From Vibrio pomeroyi (GTDB taxonomy: Bacteria > Pseudomonadota > Gammaproteobacteria > Enterobacterales > Vibrionaceae): a stretch of 64,000 nt of DNA. The stretch lies in NCBI GenBank assembly GCA_041879425.1, contig CP090854.1, positions 1,054,001-1,118,000 of the forward strand, written 5' to 3'. Below are positions 27,043 to 36,326 of the stretch, one piece after another. Positions within the stretch are counted from its first letter, which is position 1. The number at the start of each line of letters is the position of its first letter. The notes under the pieces were generated by a model. That model was not told where the DNA came from. It did not search any database and saw nothing but the letters and a program-made list of their open reading frames with translations. The position numbers and the translations under genes were made by a program.

Positions 27043-27771
27043 ATGGATAATCAAAAGATGGATAGGCGCACTCAGTTATGGAAGGGCGTTTTAGCTGGAA
27101 TGCCGCTGAGTATCGCCGTGATCCCTTGGGGGATTCTTGCGGGCTCATACGCGATAGACGCCGGATTGAATCAACTGCAAGCACAAGCGATGTCAGCAAT
27201 TCTATTTGCTGGCTCGGCGCAACTGGTCGCCGCGGGTATGTTCAAAGCGGGCATTGGCCTTGGCACTATGTTGCTGACCACGCTGTTCATCACCTCAAGG
27301 CATTTTTTATACAGCGTATCGATGCGCGACAAAATCAGTCATCTTCCGGCTCGTTGGCGGTTATTGCTTGGTTTTTGGCTCACCGACGAACTGTTTGCGA
27401 TATGCAGCGGGCAATCTCAGCAAGAGTTTAATCGTTGGTACGCAGCTGGTGTTGGCGGTGGTTTTTATCTGGTTTGGAACATAGCGAGTTTCGTTGGTAT
27501 TGTCGCTGGAAGCCAAATTCCATCACTTAATGAAATTGGCCTCGACTTTGCGGTAGCCGCGACCTTTATCGCTTTGGTTTTTCCATTAATCAGAACTTTG
27601 CCCGTTGTCGTGTGTGTTGTGGTTTCACTGGTTACTTCGGTTGCTATGTCGGTGAACAACGTTGAAGGTGGGCTAATGATAGCAGCGATTGCTGGCATAT
27701 TAGCCGGCTTTTTCAGTGAGTCGTTTCAAGAGCGACACAATGGCAACAAGCCCATCGCGGGGGGGAAATAG
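27043..27771 (+). CDS. azlC: AzlC family branched-chain amino acid exporter, large subunit
   Basis: The 242-residue protein starts at ATG 27043; a GTG at 27022 is also open. It has the AzlC signature GVLAGMPLSIAVIPWGILAGSYAIDAGLNQLQAQAMSAILFAGSAQL, then FITSRHFLYSVSMRDKI, with about six membrane segments. AzlCD pairs export branched-chain amino acids or their analogues. The gene ends 2 bp before azlD. Confidence 0.93.
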   Translation: MDNQKMDRRTQLWKGVLAGMPLSIAVIPWGILAGSYAIDAGLNQLQAQAMSAILFAGSAQLVAAGMFKAGIGLGTMLLTTLFITSRHFLYSVSMRDKISHLPARWRLLLGFWLTDELFAICSGQSQQEFNRWYAAGVGGGFYLVWNIASFVGIVAGSQIPSLNEIGLDFAVAATFIALVFPLIRTLPVVVCVVVSLVTSVAMSVNNVEGGLMIAAIAGILAGFFSESFQERHNGNKPIAGGK

Positions 27772-27773
27772 AG

Positions 27774-28103
27774 ATGATTTGGTTAACGATATTACTCATG
27801 ACGGCAATTGTGTTCTTTAGCCGGTATCTGTTTCTTGAGCCTGCCATTCCACTTCGACTCAACCAAACCGCTCGACGTCTATTGCGTTATTCAAGTCCAG
27901 CGGTACTGACTGCGATCTGGGGGCCGATAGTGTTTGCTCCAGAGCAGACATTTTGGCCAAGTCTCGAGAACCCTTACTTGATTGGCGCGGTGGTGACAGG
28001 TCTGTTGATATGGAAAACGGGTAATGTGTTACTAACGATCGGTATCAGCATGGCGGTGTTCTTGTTCTACAATCTTGTCGCGGTTGATTATCTTTTTCAT
28101 TAA
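27774..28103 (+). CDS. azlD: AzlD family branched-chain amino acid exporter, small subunit
   Basis: The 109-residue protein has three to four membrane helices and the AzlD pattern AIVFFSRYLFLEP...RRLLRYSSPAVLTAIWGPIVFAP. It is coupled to azlC with a 2-bp gap and works with it as an exporter. Confidence 0.93.
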   Translation: MIWLTILLMTAIVFFSRYLFLEPAIPLRLNQTARRLLRYSSPAVLTAIWGPIVFAPEQTFWPSLENPYLIGAVVTGLLIWKTGNVLLTIGISMAVFLFYNLVAVDYLFH

Positions 28104-28423
28104 TACGCAGCTCAATTGACACGGCGTGTCACGCCATTAGTTACCCTCGTTTCAAGTGTGTAAGTTATTACTTGAAACGAGTGCTCTTAGGCTCTAGTTC
28201 TCTTGTAGTTCTTTTATTTAAAAGCGCTCTGTTCCTCTCTTAGTCTTCTTCATATCTGTCCAATAAACTCCTTACATTTAAGTGCAATCGATTTTATATT
28301 ATCTTGCACCGTTTAATTCGTTTTACTTATGGATTAAAAGTGAGTAAATTTGCAAATAATTCAATGTGTTGAGATGTTTTACAAGATATTTCATCTGTTT
28401 TACAAAGCTAAAGGGACCTCAAA
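28104..28423. other. 320-bp intergenic region with a 12-bp perfect inverted repeat
   Basis: CTCGTTTCAAGT (28146-28157) and ACTTGAAACGAG (28170-28181) form a perfect 12-bp stem with a 12-nt loop. No T-run follows on either strand, so it is not a standard terminator. The rest is AT-rich leader for the DUF2059 gene, with a TATATT-like stretch around 28290-28300 and no gene. Confidence 0.8.
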
Positions 28424-28915
28424 ATGTACAGATTTTTCGCAATTTTATTTCTACTCGTACCGCTGCAATTATCAGCGGCACAAGATAACAGGCAAGCCCT
28501 GATAAAAGAGCTTCTTCAGATCATGTATGTCGATTCCACGTTGGATGCGGTATACGTTCAAATGGATAGCATGATGGCTAAAATGTCTAAAGATCTAGAG
28601 GTTTCGGAGTCAGAACAAGCTATCTTTGATGATTACTATCAAAGTATGAACGAGTTGATGAAAGAGGAGGTCAGTTGGCAAAAGCTAGAGCCCGGAATTG
28701 TAACGATTTACAGCAATCAATTCACTGAAGAAGAGCTCGGTGCAATGATCGATTTCTACAAAACAGAACATGGAAAAAGTATTCTGAAAAAGATGCCAAC
28801 CGTGACGACAGAGTCAATGATCATGACTCAGTCGTTAATGCAACAAGTCCTACCTAAAGTTCAAAAGTTAACGACCAAACTAAAACAAGACCTTGAAACC
28901 CATAGAGGTTCCTGA
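28424..28915 (+). CDS. DUF2059 domain periplasmic protein
   Basis: The 163-residue protein has a signal peptide (MYRFFAILFLLVPLQLSA-A). The mature helical part matches DUF2059: REALIKELL-like start, then VTIYSNQFTEEELGAMIDFYKTEHGKSILKKMPTVTTESM. This family is widespread and its function unknown. AAGGGA lies 6 nt before the ATG. It is transcribed alone. Confidence 0.88.
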   Translation: MYRFFAILFLLVPLQLSAAQDNRQALIKELLQIMYVDSTLDAVYVQMDSMMAKMSKDLEVSESEQAIFDDYYQSMNELMKEEVSWQKLEPGIVTIYSNQFTEEELGAMIDFYKTEHGKSILKKMPTVTTESMIMTQSLMQQVLPKVQKLTTKLKQDLETHRGS

Positions 28916-28978
28916 TCAGAAGCTGTCAGGTTTGTGATTTGAAATAACGCTCTATACTTGGTCGAGAACGTAGATATT

Positions 28979-29024
28979 CTTGAAACACACGCTGTATTTC
29001 ATGCAATGATTTATGTGTTTCAAG
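28979..29024. repeat. 11-bp inverted repeat related to the one at 28146-28181
   Basis: CTTGAAACACA and TGTGTTTCAAG flank a 24-nt loop. The core CTTGAAAC/GTTTCAAG is shared with the inverted repeat on the other side of the DUF2059 gene, in opposite arm order. Confidence 0.6.
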
Positions 29025-29107
29025 CTTAATCAGGCATAATTACTACCCCACAGCTGAATCATTTTAGGTGTGGGTATCGTGTATTTGGGTTTTGGTAAGG
29101 AGTTAAT

Positions 29108-29890
29108 TTGGCTAAGAAATATTATGTGGTTTGGAAAGGTCGCACACCGGGTATTTTTACCACTTGGAACGAGTGTAAAGCTCAGGTCGATGGTTTTGCA
29201 GGCGCGAGATATAAATCGTTTCCAACATTAGGTGAAGCTGAGTCTGCTTTCGGTGGTAAAGCGTCTTCTGCATCTCAGTCGAATTCAGGTGCTAAGCCGG
29301 CATTTGCGAAGCCACGTACAGCCACTAAAGCGAAGGTTCCGCCTCTTTCTCAGCAGCAAATTACTGACATGCCTTTTGACATCAAAATCTTTACTGATGG
29401 TGCTTGTGAGCCTAACCCAGGCGAAGCGGGAACGGGTTTAGCGGTTTATTTGAAGAATAATCTGACTGAACTTTGGTATGGCTTGTACCAACCGATGGGG
29501 ACTAACAATACTGCTGAGCTACAAGGTTTAGAACAGGCCTTTATTCTCGCGAAAGAGAAGCTGAAAGCTGGGCTGTCTGTTGCGATTTATAGCGACTCAA
29601 AATATTCGATAGACTGCATCACTAAGTGGGCATCAGGCTGGGAGAAAAAAGGTTGGACGAAGTCTGGCGGTGAGATAAAAAACCTCGATATCATTAAATC
29701 TGCTTATGCACTTTATCAAGAGCTTGCTCCTCAAATCACTATTTATCACGTAAATGGTCACGTCGGCATTGAGGGCAATGAGCTTGCTGACCGCATGTCT
29801 ATTGTGGCGATCTCTTCGAAAGAGCAAGGTTTGAGCCGTTATACCGAAACGGACGATCTTGCAGAGATCTTAGCGCTACGTGCAGGTTAA
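29108..29890 (+). CDS. RNase H1 with N-terminal hybrid-binding (viroplasmin-like) domain
   Basis: The 260-residue protein starts with TTG, with AAGGAG about 6 nt upstream. The N-terminal hybrid-binding domain (residues 1-48, KKYYVVWKGRTPGIFTTWNECKAQVDGF) binds RNA/DNA duplexes. A linker of Ala, Lys and Ser follows. The RNase H catalytic domain (about 90-235) has D97, E137, D163 and D228 plus H218. The layout is that of eukaryotic RNase H1; bacterial rnhA usually lacks the first domain. It is probably an accessory enzyme that removes R-loops or RNA primers. Confidence 0.92.
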   Translation: MAKKYYVVWKGRTPGIFTTWNECKAQVDGFAGARYKSFPTLGEAESAFGGKASSASQSNSGAKPAFAKPRTATKAKVPPLSQQQITDMPFDIKIFTDGACEPNPGEAGTGLAVYLKNNLTELWYGLYQPMGTNNTAELQGLEQAFILAKEKLKAGLSVAIYSDSKYSIDCITKWASGWEKKGWTKSGGEIKNLDIIKSAYALYQELAPQITIYHVNGHVGIEGNELADRMSIVAISSKEQGLSRYTETDDLAEILALRAG

Positions 29891-29923
29891 CAAGATCTGC
29901 TCGTGAGAGTACGATCTATCTAG

Positions 29924-29958
29924 AGCGTTACCGCTTTTAGCAATGTAACGCTTTGTTT
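29924..29958 (+). terminator. Terminator after the RNase H gene
   Basis: The stem AGCGTTAC / GTAACGCT with a 13-nt loop is followed by TTGTTTTATG. Confidence 0.75.
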
Positions 29959-29992
29959 TATGTTCTATTCTACTCGACAGCTTTAGCTGGCT

Positions 29993-31138
29993 CTAAGCGG
30001 GGTTCTCTATCCAGTTAGATAGCTGCTGGGCTTGCTTGAGAGAGTTAAACTTAGTCTCAACTCGTGCTCTGGCTCTCATCCCCATTTCTGCTCTTTCATC
30101 ACTGCTTAATTGAGCAAAACGCTCAATAGTTTCTCTTAACTCATCAACACTTTTCTCATTCACTAAAAAGCCAGTCTCTGGGGTGACAATCTCTTTGCAA
30201 CCCATGATGTTTGTGGTGATAACGGGAACACCAACGGCCATCGCTTCTTTCAGAACTAAGGGCCCGGTATCGACACAGCCTGTTTCTGAAAAACAGAAAG
30301 GCGCCACTAAGCTGTCGTAGTTAGGTAAGTTCTTCTTCACCCACTCATGGGTTTGTGCACCATGGAAAGTCACGTTTCGGGTAAGTTCCTGATGCTCTAC
30401 TTGCATCTTGAGTTGAGATTCTAAGTCGCCAGTTCCGATGATGTCCAAATGAATGTTGAGCGGTTGTGCGATGGGAGCTAGAGCATCGATCAAGTGATGA
30501 ACGCCTTTTTGTTCAACCAGGCGACCGAGAAAAATTAGGCGCAGGAGTTTAGTGTCGTTTTTAGGTTGTAGCTTAAACTGCTTGGTGTTCACACCACAGT
30601 GGAGCAGCTTCACATTCCCTTTAGCCATGCTATTGAAGTCGTTGAGCATGTCTTTACAAACGGCAACCACGAAATCACTCGAAGAGATCTTTTGTTCGAT
30701 GTCGTAGGCGAATTCATAGACATCGTGTCCGTGGGCGACAAACGAGCAAGTAATGTTGAGCAGTTTGGCAGCGACAATGGCGTGTGCAGTGGTATGCTGA
30801 CAGAAGTGTGCATGAACGTGGTCTATGTCTCTCTCCGCCAATTGCAGTGCGAGTTTAAACCCGTATGCAAACAGTGACTTCTTCGGCATGCTGTTTTGCT
30901 TTGAAACGAATGATAGTGCTTTGATAAATCCAAACCAGTTGATGCTGGCTATTTTACCCAAACGAACATCTTTACCTATTTTGACAATGTCGTAATCGAA
31001 CGACTTTTCACTCTGTTCAACCTTGAATGTCACGACACAGACATCATGCCCACAAGCTTTCACAGACTCGACTTCTGTTTGAATGAATGTCTCACTGAGT
31101 ACTGGGTAGGTTGGCGCTACAAATGCTACTTTCTTCAT
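29993..31138 (-). CDS. Family 4 glycosyltransferase
   Basis: The 381-residue GT-B enzyme has an N-terminal KVAFVAPTYPVLSETFIQTEV, a pattern seen in colanic-acid-type and exopolysaccharide transferases, with HVHAHF and the acceptor-side FVAHGHDVYE. Its C-terminal GT4 domain contains LRLIFLGRLVEQKGVHHLIDAL and PLVLKEAMAVGVPVITTNIMG. It is divergent from a GT2/flippase pair. The donor and acceptor cannot be read from the sequence. Confidence 0.9.
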   Translation of the reverse strand: MKKVAFVAPTYPVLSETFIQTEVESVKACGHDVCVVTFKVEQSEKSFDYDIVKIGKDVRLGKIASINWFGFIKALSFVSKQNSMPKKSLFAYGFKLALQLAERDIDHVHAHFCQHTTAHAIVAAKLLNITCSFVAHGHDVYEFAYDIEQKISSSDFVVAVCKDMLNDFNSMAKGNVKLLHCGVNTKQFKLQPKNDTKLLRLIFLGRLVEQKGVHHLIDALAPIAQPLNIHLDIIGTGDLESQLKMQVEHQELTRNVTFHGAQTHEWVKKNLPNYDSLVAPFCFSETGCVDTGPLVLKEAMAVGVPVITTNIMGCKEIVTPETGFLVNEKSVDELRETIERFAQLSSDERAEMGMRARARVETKFNSLKQAQQLSNWIENPA

Positions 31139-31444
31139 TCCTTACTCCTCAAATCCATGTGATTAAAAGGAATAAAGCAAAATACGAACCAAGATTGAAT
31201 GGGGTTTTAGAGGGCGTTTTAGAAAGGATAGGGATGATTTTCCTGCGGTTATCACTTAAAAAGGGCTGGTTTTCTCAAAATGGAAATCAAATTGGAATTT
31301 TGAGTTTCTCCGTTGTTTACGTCTCGTCGTCATTTTGCGAATAGGCTTGTAGGTTATTGATATAAAAGCAGTCCAGTAGAGATAAGCGATCGGCACAGAA
31401 CATGCAATGTTGGTCATATAACGTATAACTGCGAGAGCGTCATT
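31139..31444. other. 306-bp divergent intergenic region between two glycosyltransferase genes
   Basis: There is no gene. An 8-bp inverted repeat CTCAAAAT / ATTTTGAG (31274-31304) lies mid-region, with AT-rich promoter-like sequence on both sides. I see no recognisable operator. Confidence 0.6.
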
Positions 31445-32371
31445 ATGGCTAAAGTAAGTATCATTATTCCTACCTACAACTGTTTAGACTATCTACCGAA
31501 AGCGATCGGTAGTGTACTTAACCAGACCCATCAAGACGTCGAACTGATCATTATTGACGACAACAGCAACGATGGGACATCGACCTATCTTGCGACGATA
31601 CATGACGAACGCATTATTAAGTTGTCTACCTTGGGTGTTGGCGCACCTCAAGCTAGAAACCTTGGTATTGAGAAAGCGGCCGGAGAATACATCGCATTTT
31701 TAGATGCGGACGATTTTTGGTTCCCTGAAAAAATTGAGCGCCAACTCGAATTCCACCAACGATACCCTGACATGGCGATGAGTTTTACTAACTACGAGCA
31801 CCTAACAGAAGACTATGAAGTCATTGTTGATTGCTTTAGTTATTGGTCGCAATTTCAAAATCGAGAAGAGCAGTTCATCAACATCGATAACCCATTAGAG
31901 TTCATCATTGAAAACAACGTGATTGGTACGTCGACCGTCATGGTGAAAGCCGATGTGTTTTCTCAAACCGATAGCTTTAATGCAGACATCAAGTATGGCG
32001 AAGATTGGGAGTTGTGGCTTCGAATGAGTGAAAATCACCAGATTGGTGTGTTGAACTCTGTGGAGGTGGGCTACTTAATGAGAGCAACATCAGTGACTCA
32101 AACTGAAGACCTCAAGCTCAGAAACCTAGCTTCTATAGAGACCATTCTTCAGCGTTATCAAAACAACAACCAGCGTTGGAATGTACCTCAGTCTAGTTTT
32201 AAAGTTGCAAAGGCGAGAATATTAGAGGGCTATGCAGACTATTATCGAGGCTTACAACAGAACAGACAGGCTATTCTCTACAGCTTCCGTTCTTTAGTAA
32301 TGGCCCCTCAAAAACGTACATTGCGACATTTGATAGGCGACTGTAAGAGTTTCCTAAAGCCGGCTTGGTAA
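31445..32371 (+). CDS. Family 2 glycosyltransferase
   Basis: The 308-residue GT-A enzyme has VSIIIPTYNCLDYLPKAIGSVLNQTHQDVELIIIDDNSNDGT at the N-terminus, the metal-binding DADD in IAFLDADDFW (near residue 92), and YGEDWELWLRM as the catalytic-base region. The C-terminal 80 residues are helical and basic. The gene is 7 bp ahead of a flippase gene, so the two are co-transcribed. Confidence 0.9.
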   Translation: MAKVSIIIPTYNCLDYLPKAIGSVLNQTHQDVELIIIDDNSNDGTSTYLATIHDERIIKLSTLGVGAPQARNLGIEKAAGEYIAFLDADDFWFPEKIERQLEFHQRYPDMAMSFTNYEHLTEDYEVIVDCFSYWSQFQNREEQFINIDNPLEFIIENNVIGTSTVMVKADVFSQTDSFNADIKYGEDWELWLRMSENHQIGVLNSVEVGYLMRATSVTQTEDLKLRNLASIETILQRYQNNNQRWNVPQSSFKVAKARILEGYADYYRGLQQNRQAILYSFRSLVMAPQKRTLRHLIGDCKSFLKPAW

Positions 32372-32378
32372 GGGATCG

Positions 32379-33824
32379 GTGACTCGTATGGGTTCATTAA
32401 AACAGTCAGCTTATTACGCTATTGGCATATTGATGATGAAAGGGATCTCATTGGTGATGATCCCTTACATTACTCATAAAATGACGTTGGCAGAATATGG
32501 ATCATTAGAAGCGATCGTATTACTGGCGGACATCGGTACGATCCTGTTTAGTTTCGGTATTGTTGAATCGATGTATCGTTACGTTGGCGTCGCTGAAGGC
32601 GATGAAAAGCGCAAGCTGATATCTAACTGCTTTACGCTCAGTTTAGTGGTGTGTGTACTTGGCGGCGTGCTCATCGCGCTCAGCATGCCTCTGTTGCTAC
32701 TGATGTTGCCTGTCGAGTTCAAACCTTATCAGATCGTTCTTCTACTCATTCCTACGATGCTTGACGGGGCAATATCCATCCCGCTTACTTTGATGCGCAT
32801 GAACGCAATGGCGAAACGTTTCTGCCAACTCAACGTATTGAAAGCCGGTGTTCAGGCGATTATGACGTTTGTCTTGCTTGAAGCGGGTTATGGCATTGAT
32901 GGCGTGCTGATTTCTGCCGCTGCTTCTAGTCTGCTATTGATGCTTTGTCTGGTGAGTTATCAGTGGCAGCAGATGGGCAGTTTAGGTTGTTTTCAATATT
33001 CAGCGAAGATCTTGAAGTTTGGGTTACCAACTTTGGTTGGAGGGGCATCCATTTACATGATCACTGGGCTAGATCGCTGGGTGATGGCAAGTTTGGTTGG
33101 AGTAGAGGAGCTGGCCATTTATGCGGTTAGTGGTAAGTTTGCGTTAATTCTAGGCTTGCTGCTGCAACCTTACGCGCTTTGGTGGTTTCCAAACCGAGTC
33201 GCCATGCTTCAGAAACCTGACGGCAGCAAAATGTGTGCAGACAGAGCGTTAATCGGAGTTAACCTAGCCATAGTGTTAGGAGGCTTGATGATCTTAACTG
33301 TTCCGGGCTTCATTTCTCTTATCTTACCAAGCAGCTATCATCAGGCTGGGGTGATAGTGGTCGCATTGTTGGCCATCGCTGTGATTAAAAGTGCGGGCGA
33401 CTACCTCAACTTAGGCTGCTTCAGCGGTGACTCAAGTCAATCTCAGATGTGGATCCAAGGCGGTTGTGCGATATTGGCAGCAATTGGTTATTTTACCATT
33501 ACCCCAATATACGGAGTGTGGGGCGTGATTGCCGTTCTGTGTGCTATTTATACTTTGAGGCTACTGCTTCTGTATTTTGTTAGCCAATCGATGGAGCATT
33601 TGCCTTATGATCATCGCAGATGGATAACTGCAATCAGCATCGCCATTGTTGCTATTGTTTGTGACCGTGTTCTAGGGCTGATGCTGGTCGATGTCCATGA
33701 TTTTGTTTTAGGAGCCGTTGTCGCATTGATTACGTTGGTGGCCTTTGTGAAATATTCGGTGATCGTTATTCCTCAGGCTCTTCTTGATAAACTGACACCG
33801 GGAAAACAGTCACACGCCAACTAA
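32379..33824 (+). CDS. Polysaccharide flippase (MOP superfamily, Wzx-like)
   Basis: The 481-residue protein has about fourteen membrane segments and the pattern SLKQSAYYAIGILMMKGISLVMIPYITHKMTLAEYGSLE of the RfbX/Wzx branch. ATG 32388 is an alternative start; the AGGGA upstream is awkwardly spaced for both. It is the second flippase in the window but has no adjacent polymerase or initiating transferase. It may support a variable surface glycan whose other genes lie elsewhere. Confidence 0.88.
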   Translation: MTRMGSLKQSAYYAIGILMMKGISLVMIPYITHKMTLAEYGSLEAIVLLADIGTILFSFGIVESMYRYVGVAEGDEKRKLISNCFTLSLVVCVLGGVLIALSMPLLLLMLPVEFKPYQIVLLLIPTMLDGAISIPLTLMRMNAMAKRFCQLNVLKAGVQAIMTFVLLEAGYGIDGVLISAAASSLLLMLCLVSYQWQQMGSLGCFQYSAKILKFGLPTLVGGASIYMITGLDRWVMASLVGVEELAIYAVSGKFALILGLLLQPYALWWFPNRVAMLQKPDGSKMCADRALIGVNLAIVLGGLMILTVPGFISLILPSSYHQAGVIVVALLAIAVIKSAGDYLNLGCFSGDSSQSQMWIQGGCAILAAIGYFTITPIYGVWGVIAVLCAIYTLRLLLLYFVSQSMEHLPYDHRRWITAISIAIVAIVCDRVLGLMLVDVHDFVLGAVVALITLVAFVKYSVIVIPQALLDKLTPGKQSHAN

Positions 33825-33897
33825 ATAAAACACTGTTCATTATTGGCTGAATTAGATAGTATTTATAAATTCAATGAATGCTAATATGGAAAGATAT

Positions 33898-34215
33898 ATG
33901 AATAAGTGGATTGTACTTGCAGCGTTTTGCTCAACTCTGTCTTATGCTTCTGCTGAGGTTGTCAGCCAAGATTTATTGTCTCACCATCTTGATGCCCCAG
34001 AGCTCCCATCTTTGGAAACGCAACACAGCGTTTGTAACAGTCTTGTCTGTAATTCGATATCCGAACCACAATTAGTTTCTTCTGCGGGGCATTTTCCTGA
34101 ACGTGAATCTAATCCAACGATAGATACGATAACCAGCGCAATCTACTTCGTGGGCGAAATGGGCGTTGCTGAAAACCTATCGACTCCAGAATATGAACAA
34201 TTTTTTGAGAACTAG
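33898..34215 (+). CDS. Small secreted protein of unknown function
   Basis: The 105-residue protein has a signal peptide (MNKWIVLAAFCSTLSYASA-EVV); GGAAAG lies just upstream of ATG 33898. The mature part is polar and acidic with a CNSLVCNS pair. There is no recognisable domain. It follows the flippase by 73 bp and may share its transcript. Confidence 0.6.
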   Translation: MNKWIVLAAFCSTLSYASAEVVSQDLLSHHLDAPELPSLETQHSVCNSLVCNSISEPQLVSSAGHFPERESNPTIDTITSAIYFVGEMGVAENLSTPEYEQFFEN

Positions 34216-34342
34216 CTGAAAGGTTATATACCGAGAGGCGCTTCTTTTTCGTCCTATTACAAAGTACATAAAATGCTGTTATAAAAGCTTCTATCGCATT
34301 TAATGATTCGATTACGTAATACATGACGACTAGGACACCCCG

Positions 34343-34957
34343 ATGGAAATATGGAAGTTGCTGCTGTTTATTCCAGCATGCTTTGCGCTGAACATGACGC
34401 CTGGCCCAAATAATCTTTTGTCGATGAATAATGCCCGTTGCTATGGCTTTAAAGCTGCATTTATTGCAGGGTTAGGCAGAATCTTTGCTTTCTCTGGAAT
34501 GATTGCGTTGGCGGCGTCTGGCTTGGCCGTTGTACTTTATACTTCCGAGACCTTGTTCTTTCTTATCAAGTTGTTTGGTGCCATGTATTTGCTTTGGATC
34601 GCGTTTAATTTATGGCGCTCTCAAGCTAGCCCTGTCGTAGGCATCGAACGCAATAAAAACTGGTTTGGTCTAGTTAAACAAGAGTTTGCACTCGCAGCTG
34701 GCAATCCCAAAGCGATACTTATCTTCACTGCATTCCTACCTCAATTTGTAGATGTCACCGCGAATGTAAACACGCAATTCTTCATCCTAGGAAGCACATT
34801 CTTAGTGTTAGAAATGCTCGCGATTTCTATCTACGCGGCTTTTGGCTTATACCTAAAAAACTGGTTCTCCAAACCGCTAATGGCTAAGCGTTTCAACAAA
34901 GCGTGCTCGGTTTTTCTTGCTCTATCTGGTGCTAATCTGCTGGTGAGTCGACAGTAA
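34343..34957 (+). CDS. LysE/RhtB family amino acid exporter
   Basis: The 204-residue protein has five to six membrane helices and the family signature FALNMTPGPNNLLSMNNARCYGFKAAFIAGLGR. Later blocks AGNPKAILIFTAFLPQFV and ALSGANLL match LysE-type exporters of amino acids or homoserine lactones. AGGAC is 6 nt before the ATG. Its substrate is unknown. Confidence 0.92.
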   Translation: MEIWKLLLFIPACFALNMTPGPNNLLSMNNARCYGFKAAFIAGLGRIFAFSGMIALAASGLAVVLYTSETLFFLIKLFGAMYLLWIAFNLWRSQASPVVGIERNKNWFGLVKQEFALAAGNPKAILIFTAFLPQFVDVTANVNTQFFILGSTFLVLEMLAISIYAAFGLYLKNWFSKPLMAKRFNKACSVFLALSGANLLVSRQ

Positions 34958-35006
34958 CTCTCGGGATTAGAACAGTTTGTAATAGACGGAGTGAGGACGG
35001 TATTCA

Positions 35007-35783
35007 ATGAGCAACAAAGACCTATCTAAAATGGGTTCGGCTAAGGTAACTCTTGTAAATCGTAATGGCGTACCTTGTATTCGTAAGCAGGGAGTGGATG
35101 AGGTTGAGATTTCTTTTTATCAACATGCAGCGCAACAGTTGTCTCGGGTAAATAGCCCTAAGTTATTAGCTGTGGAAGGCGATGATCTCTTTATCGAGCA
35201 TATTCCGCATTCTTTAACATTAAATGAACTTCAAGCCTCCCCAGAGGTGTATCAGAAACTATCACGTATTCATCGTTCTCAATACTCGCCGAGTTTTTCA
35301 GTGAAAGAGCACAGTTGGAGCTGCTGTGATACCGAAACTGCATTGGCTTCTCTGAAACTACCTCTAGTAACACAAGACAGCTTACTGCGTATTCAGCAAT
35401 TGAGTGGTGCTTTGTTCGACCATAGAACCTTGGTCTCTGGTGATGCGAACGAAGGAAATTGGGGAAGACGAGATAACGGTCAGCTGGTGTTATTTGATTG
35501 GGAGCGTTTTGGTTATGGCAGCCCAGCTATCGATTTGGCACCGCTCGTTTCTCGTATGGGTACTTTGTCTGACTATGAGTTTATTGTTGACCAGTACCTA
35601 CTTCATAACAATTTAATTTCCCGAGAAGATTTAATAAGGCAATTGATCATCGCGAAAAGCTGGATCGTAATCGAAGTCACGAATATATTAGTCTCGCGTA
35701 ACAACCCTGAAGCTTCGAAATACATCCACTGGTTTAGGGAGCAATTGCCAACTTGGCTAGCTACTGTGGAAGGTCAGCTATAA
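35007..35783 (+). CDS. Phosphotransferase of the aminoglycoside/choline kinase-like fold
   Basis: The 258-residue protein shows the kinase-like catalytic loop VSGDANEGNWGRR (Brenner-type H/S-x-D-x4-N) and a metal-binding LFDWERFGYGSPAIDLA. This matches APH/choline-kinase folds that phosphorylate small hydroxylated molecules. The N-terminal lobe is short and the usual nucleotide loop is weak. It sits in a cluster of small metabolic genes followed by a GNAT protein; its substrate is not identifiable. Antibiotic resistance should not be assumed. Confidence 0.82.
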   Translation: MSNKDLSKMGSAKVTLVNRNGVPCIRKQGVDEVEISFYQHAAQQLSRVNSPKLLAVEGDDLFIEHIPHSLTLNELQASPEVYQKLSRIHRSQYSPSFSVKEHSWSCCDTETALASLKLPLVTQDSLLRIQQLSGALFDHRTLVSGDANEGNWGRRDNGQLVLFDWERFGYGSPAIDLAPLVSRMGTLSDYEFIVDQYLLHNNLISREDLIRQLIIAKSWIVIEVTNILVSRNNPEASKYIHWFREQLPTWLATVEGQL

Positions 35784-35816
35784 CAAGGTTGGAGTCAAAT
35801 CTATAAAGGTCTATTT

Positions 35817-36251
35817 ATGAATATTGTCTGTGCGGAAAAACAGGAACTGGCTGAAATTTACCAGCTTGAACATGCTTTGTTTGGTGACCATGCCTATCCG
35901 CAATTTTTCATTCGTCAGGCATTTGATTGCTGGGGAAAAGGCTTATTAGTTTCTAAGCAAGACTCAAAGATTGCGGGCTATGCCTTAACGACAACCACAG
36001 ACAAGCAGAATGAGTTTTGGGTCCTATCATTAGCAGTAGACCCGAACTATCGTGGTATGGGAATTGGCCGGAAACTGATGCAGCATGCAATAGCTCAACT
36101 TCCTCAAGAATCTAAGTTATTACTCACCGTGAACCCAAATAACGCATCGGCTTGTGCGCTTTATGCATCGATGGGATTCGCTACGATTAAACAAGAAGAA
36201 AACTACTTTGGTGATGATGAGCCAAGGTTGGTGATGCAGCTCATCATCTAG
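35817..36251 (+). CDS. GNAT family N-acetyltransferase, RimI-like
   Basis: The 144-residue protein has the acetyl-CoA binding motif A, LAVDPNYRGMGIGRKLMQHAI, followed by LTVNPNNASACALYASMGF. These blocks and the length match RimI-type enzymes, which acetylate protein N-termini. A small-molecule substrate is equally possible. AAGGT precedes the ATG. It is 33 bp downstream of the kinase-like gene. Confidence 0.88.
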   Translation: MNIVCAEKQELAEIYQLEHALFGDHAYPQFFIRQAFDCWGKGLLVSKQDSKIAGYALTTTTDKQNEFWVLSLAVDPNYRGMGIGRKLMQHAIAQLPQESKLLLTVNPNNASACALYASMGFATIKQEENYFGDDEPRLVMQLII

Positions 36252-36326
36252 ATTCTTGTTAACGGTTTTTACTCAAAGGCTCTCAACTAAATTAAAGGCT
36301 CACACTTCAAATAAACTCTCACAGGG

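Noticed and set aside
35007..35783. Aminoglycoside resistance gene
   Set aside because: Only the general kinase-like fold is visible; nothing points to antibiotic substrates, and the context is ordinary chromosomal genes.
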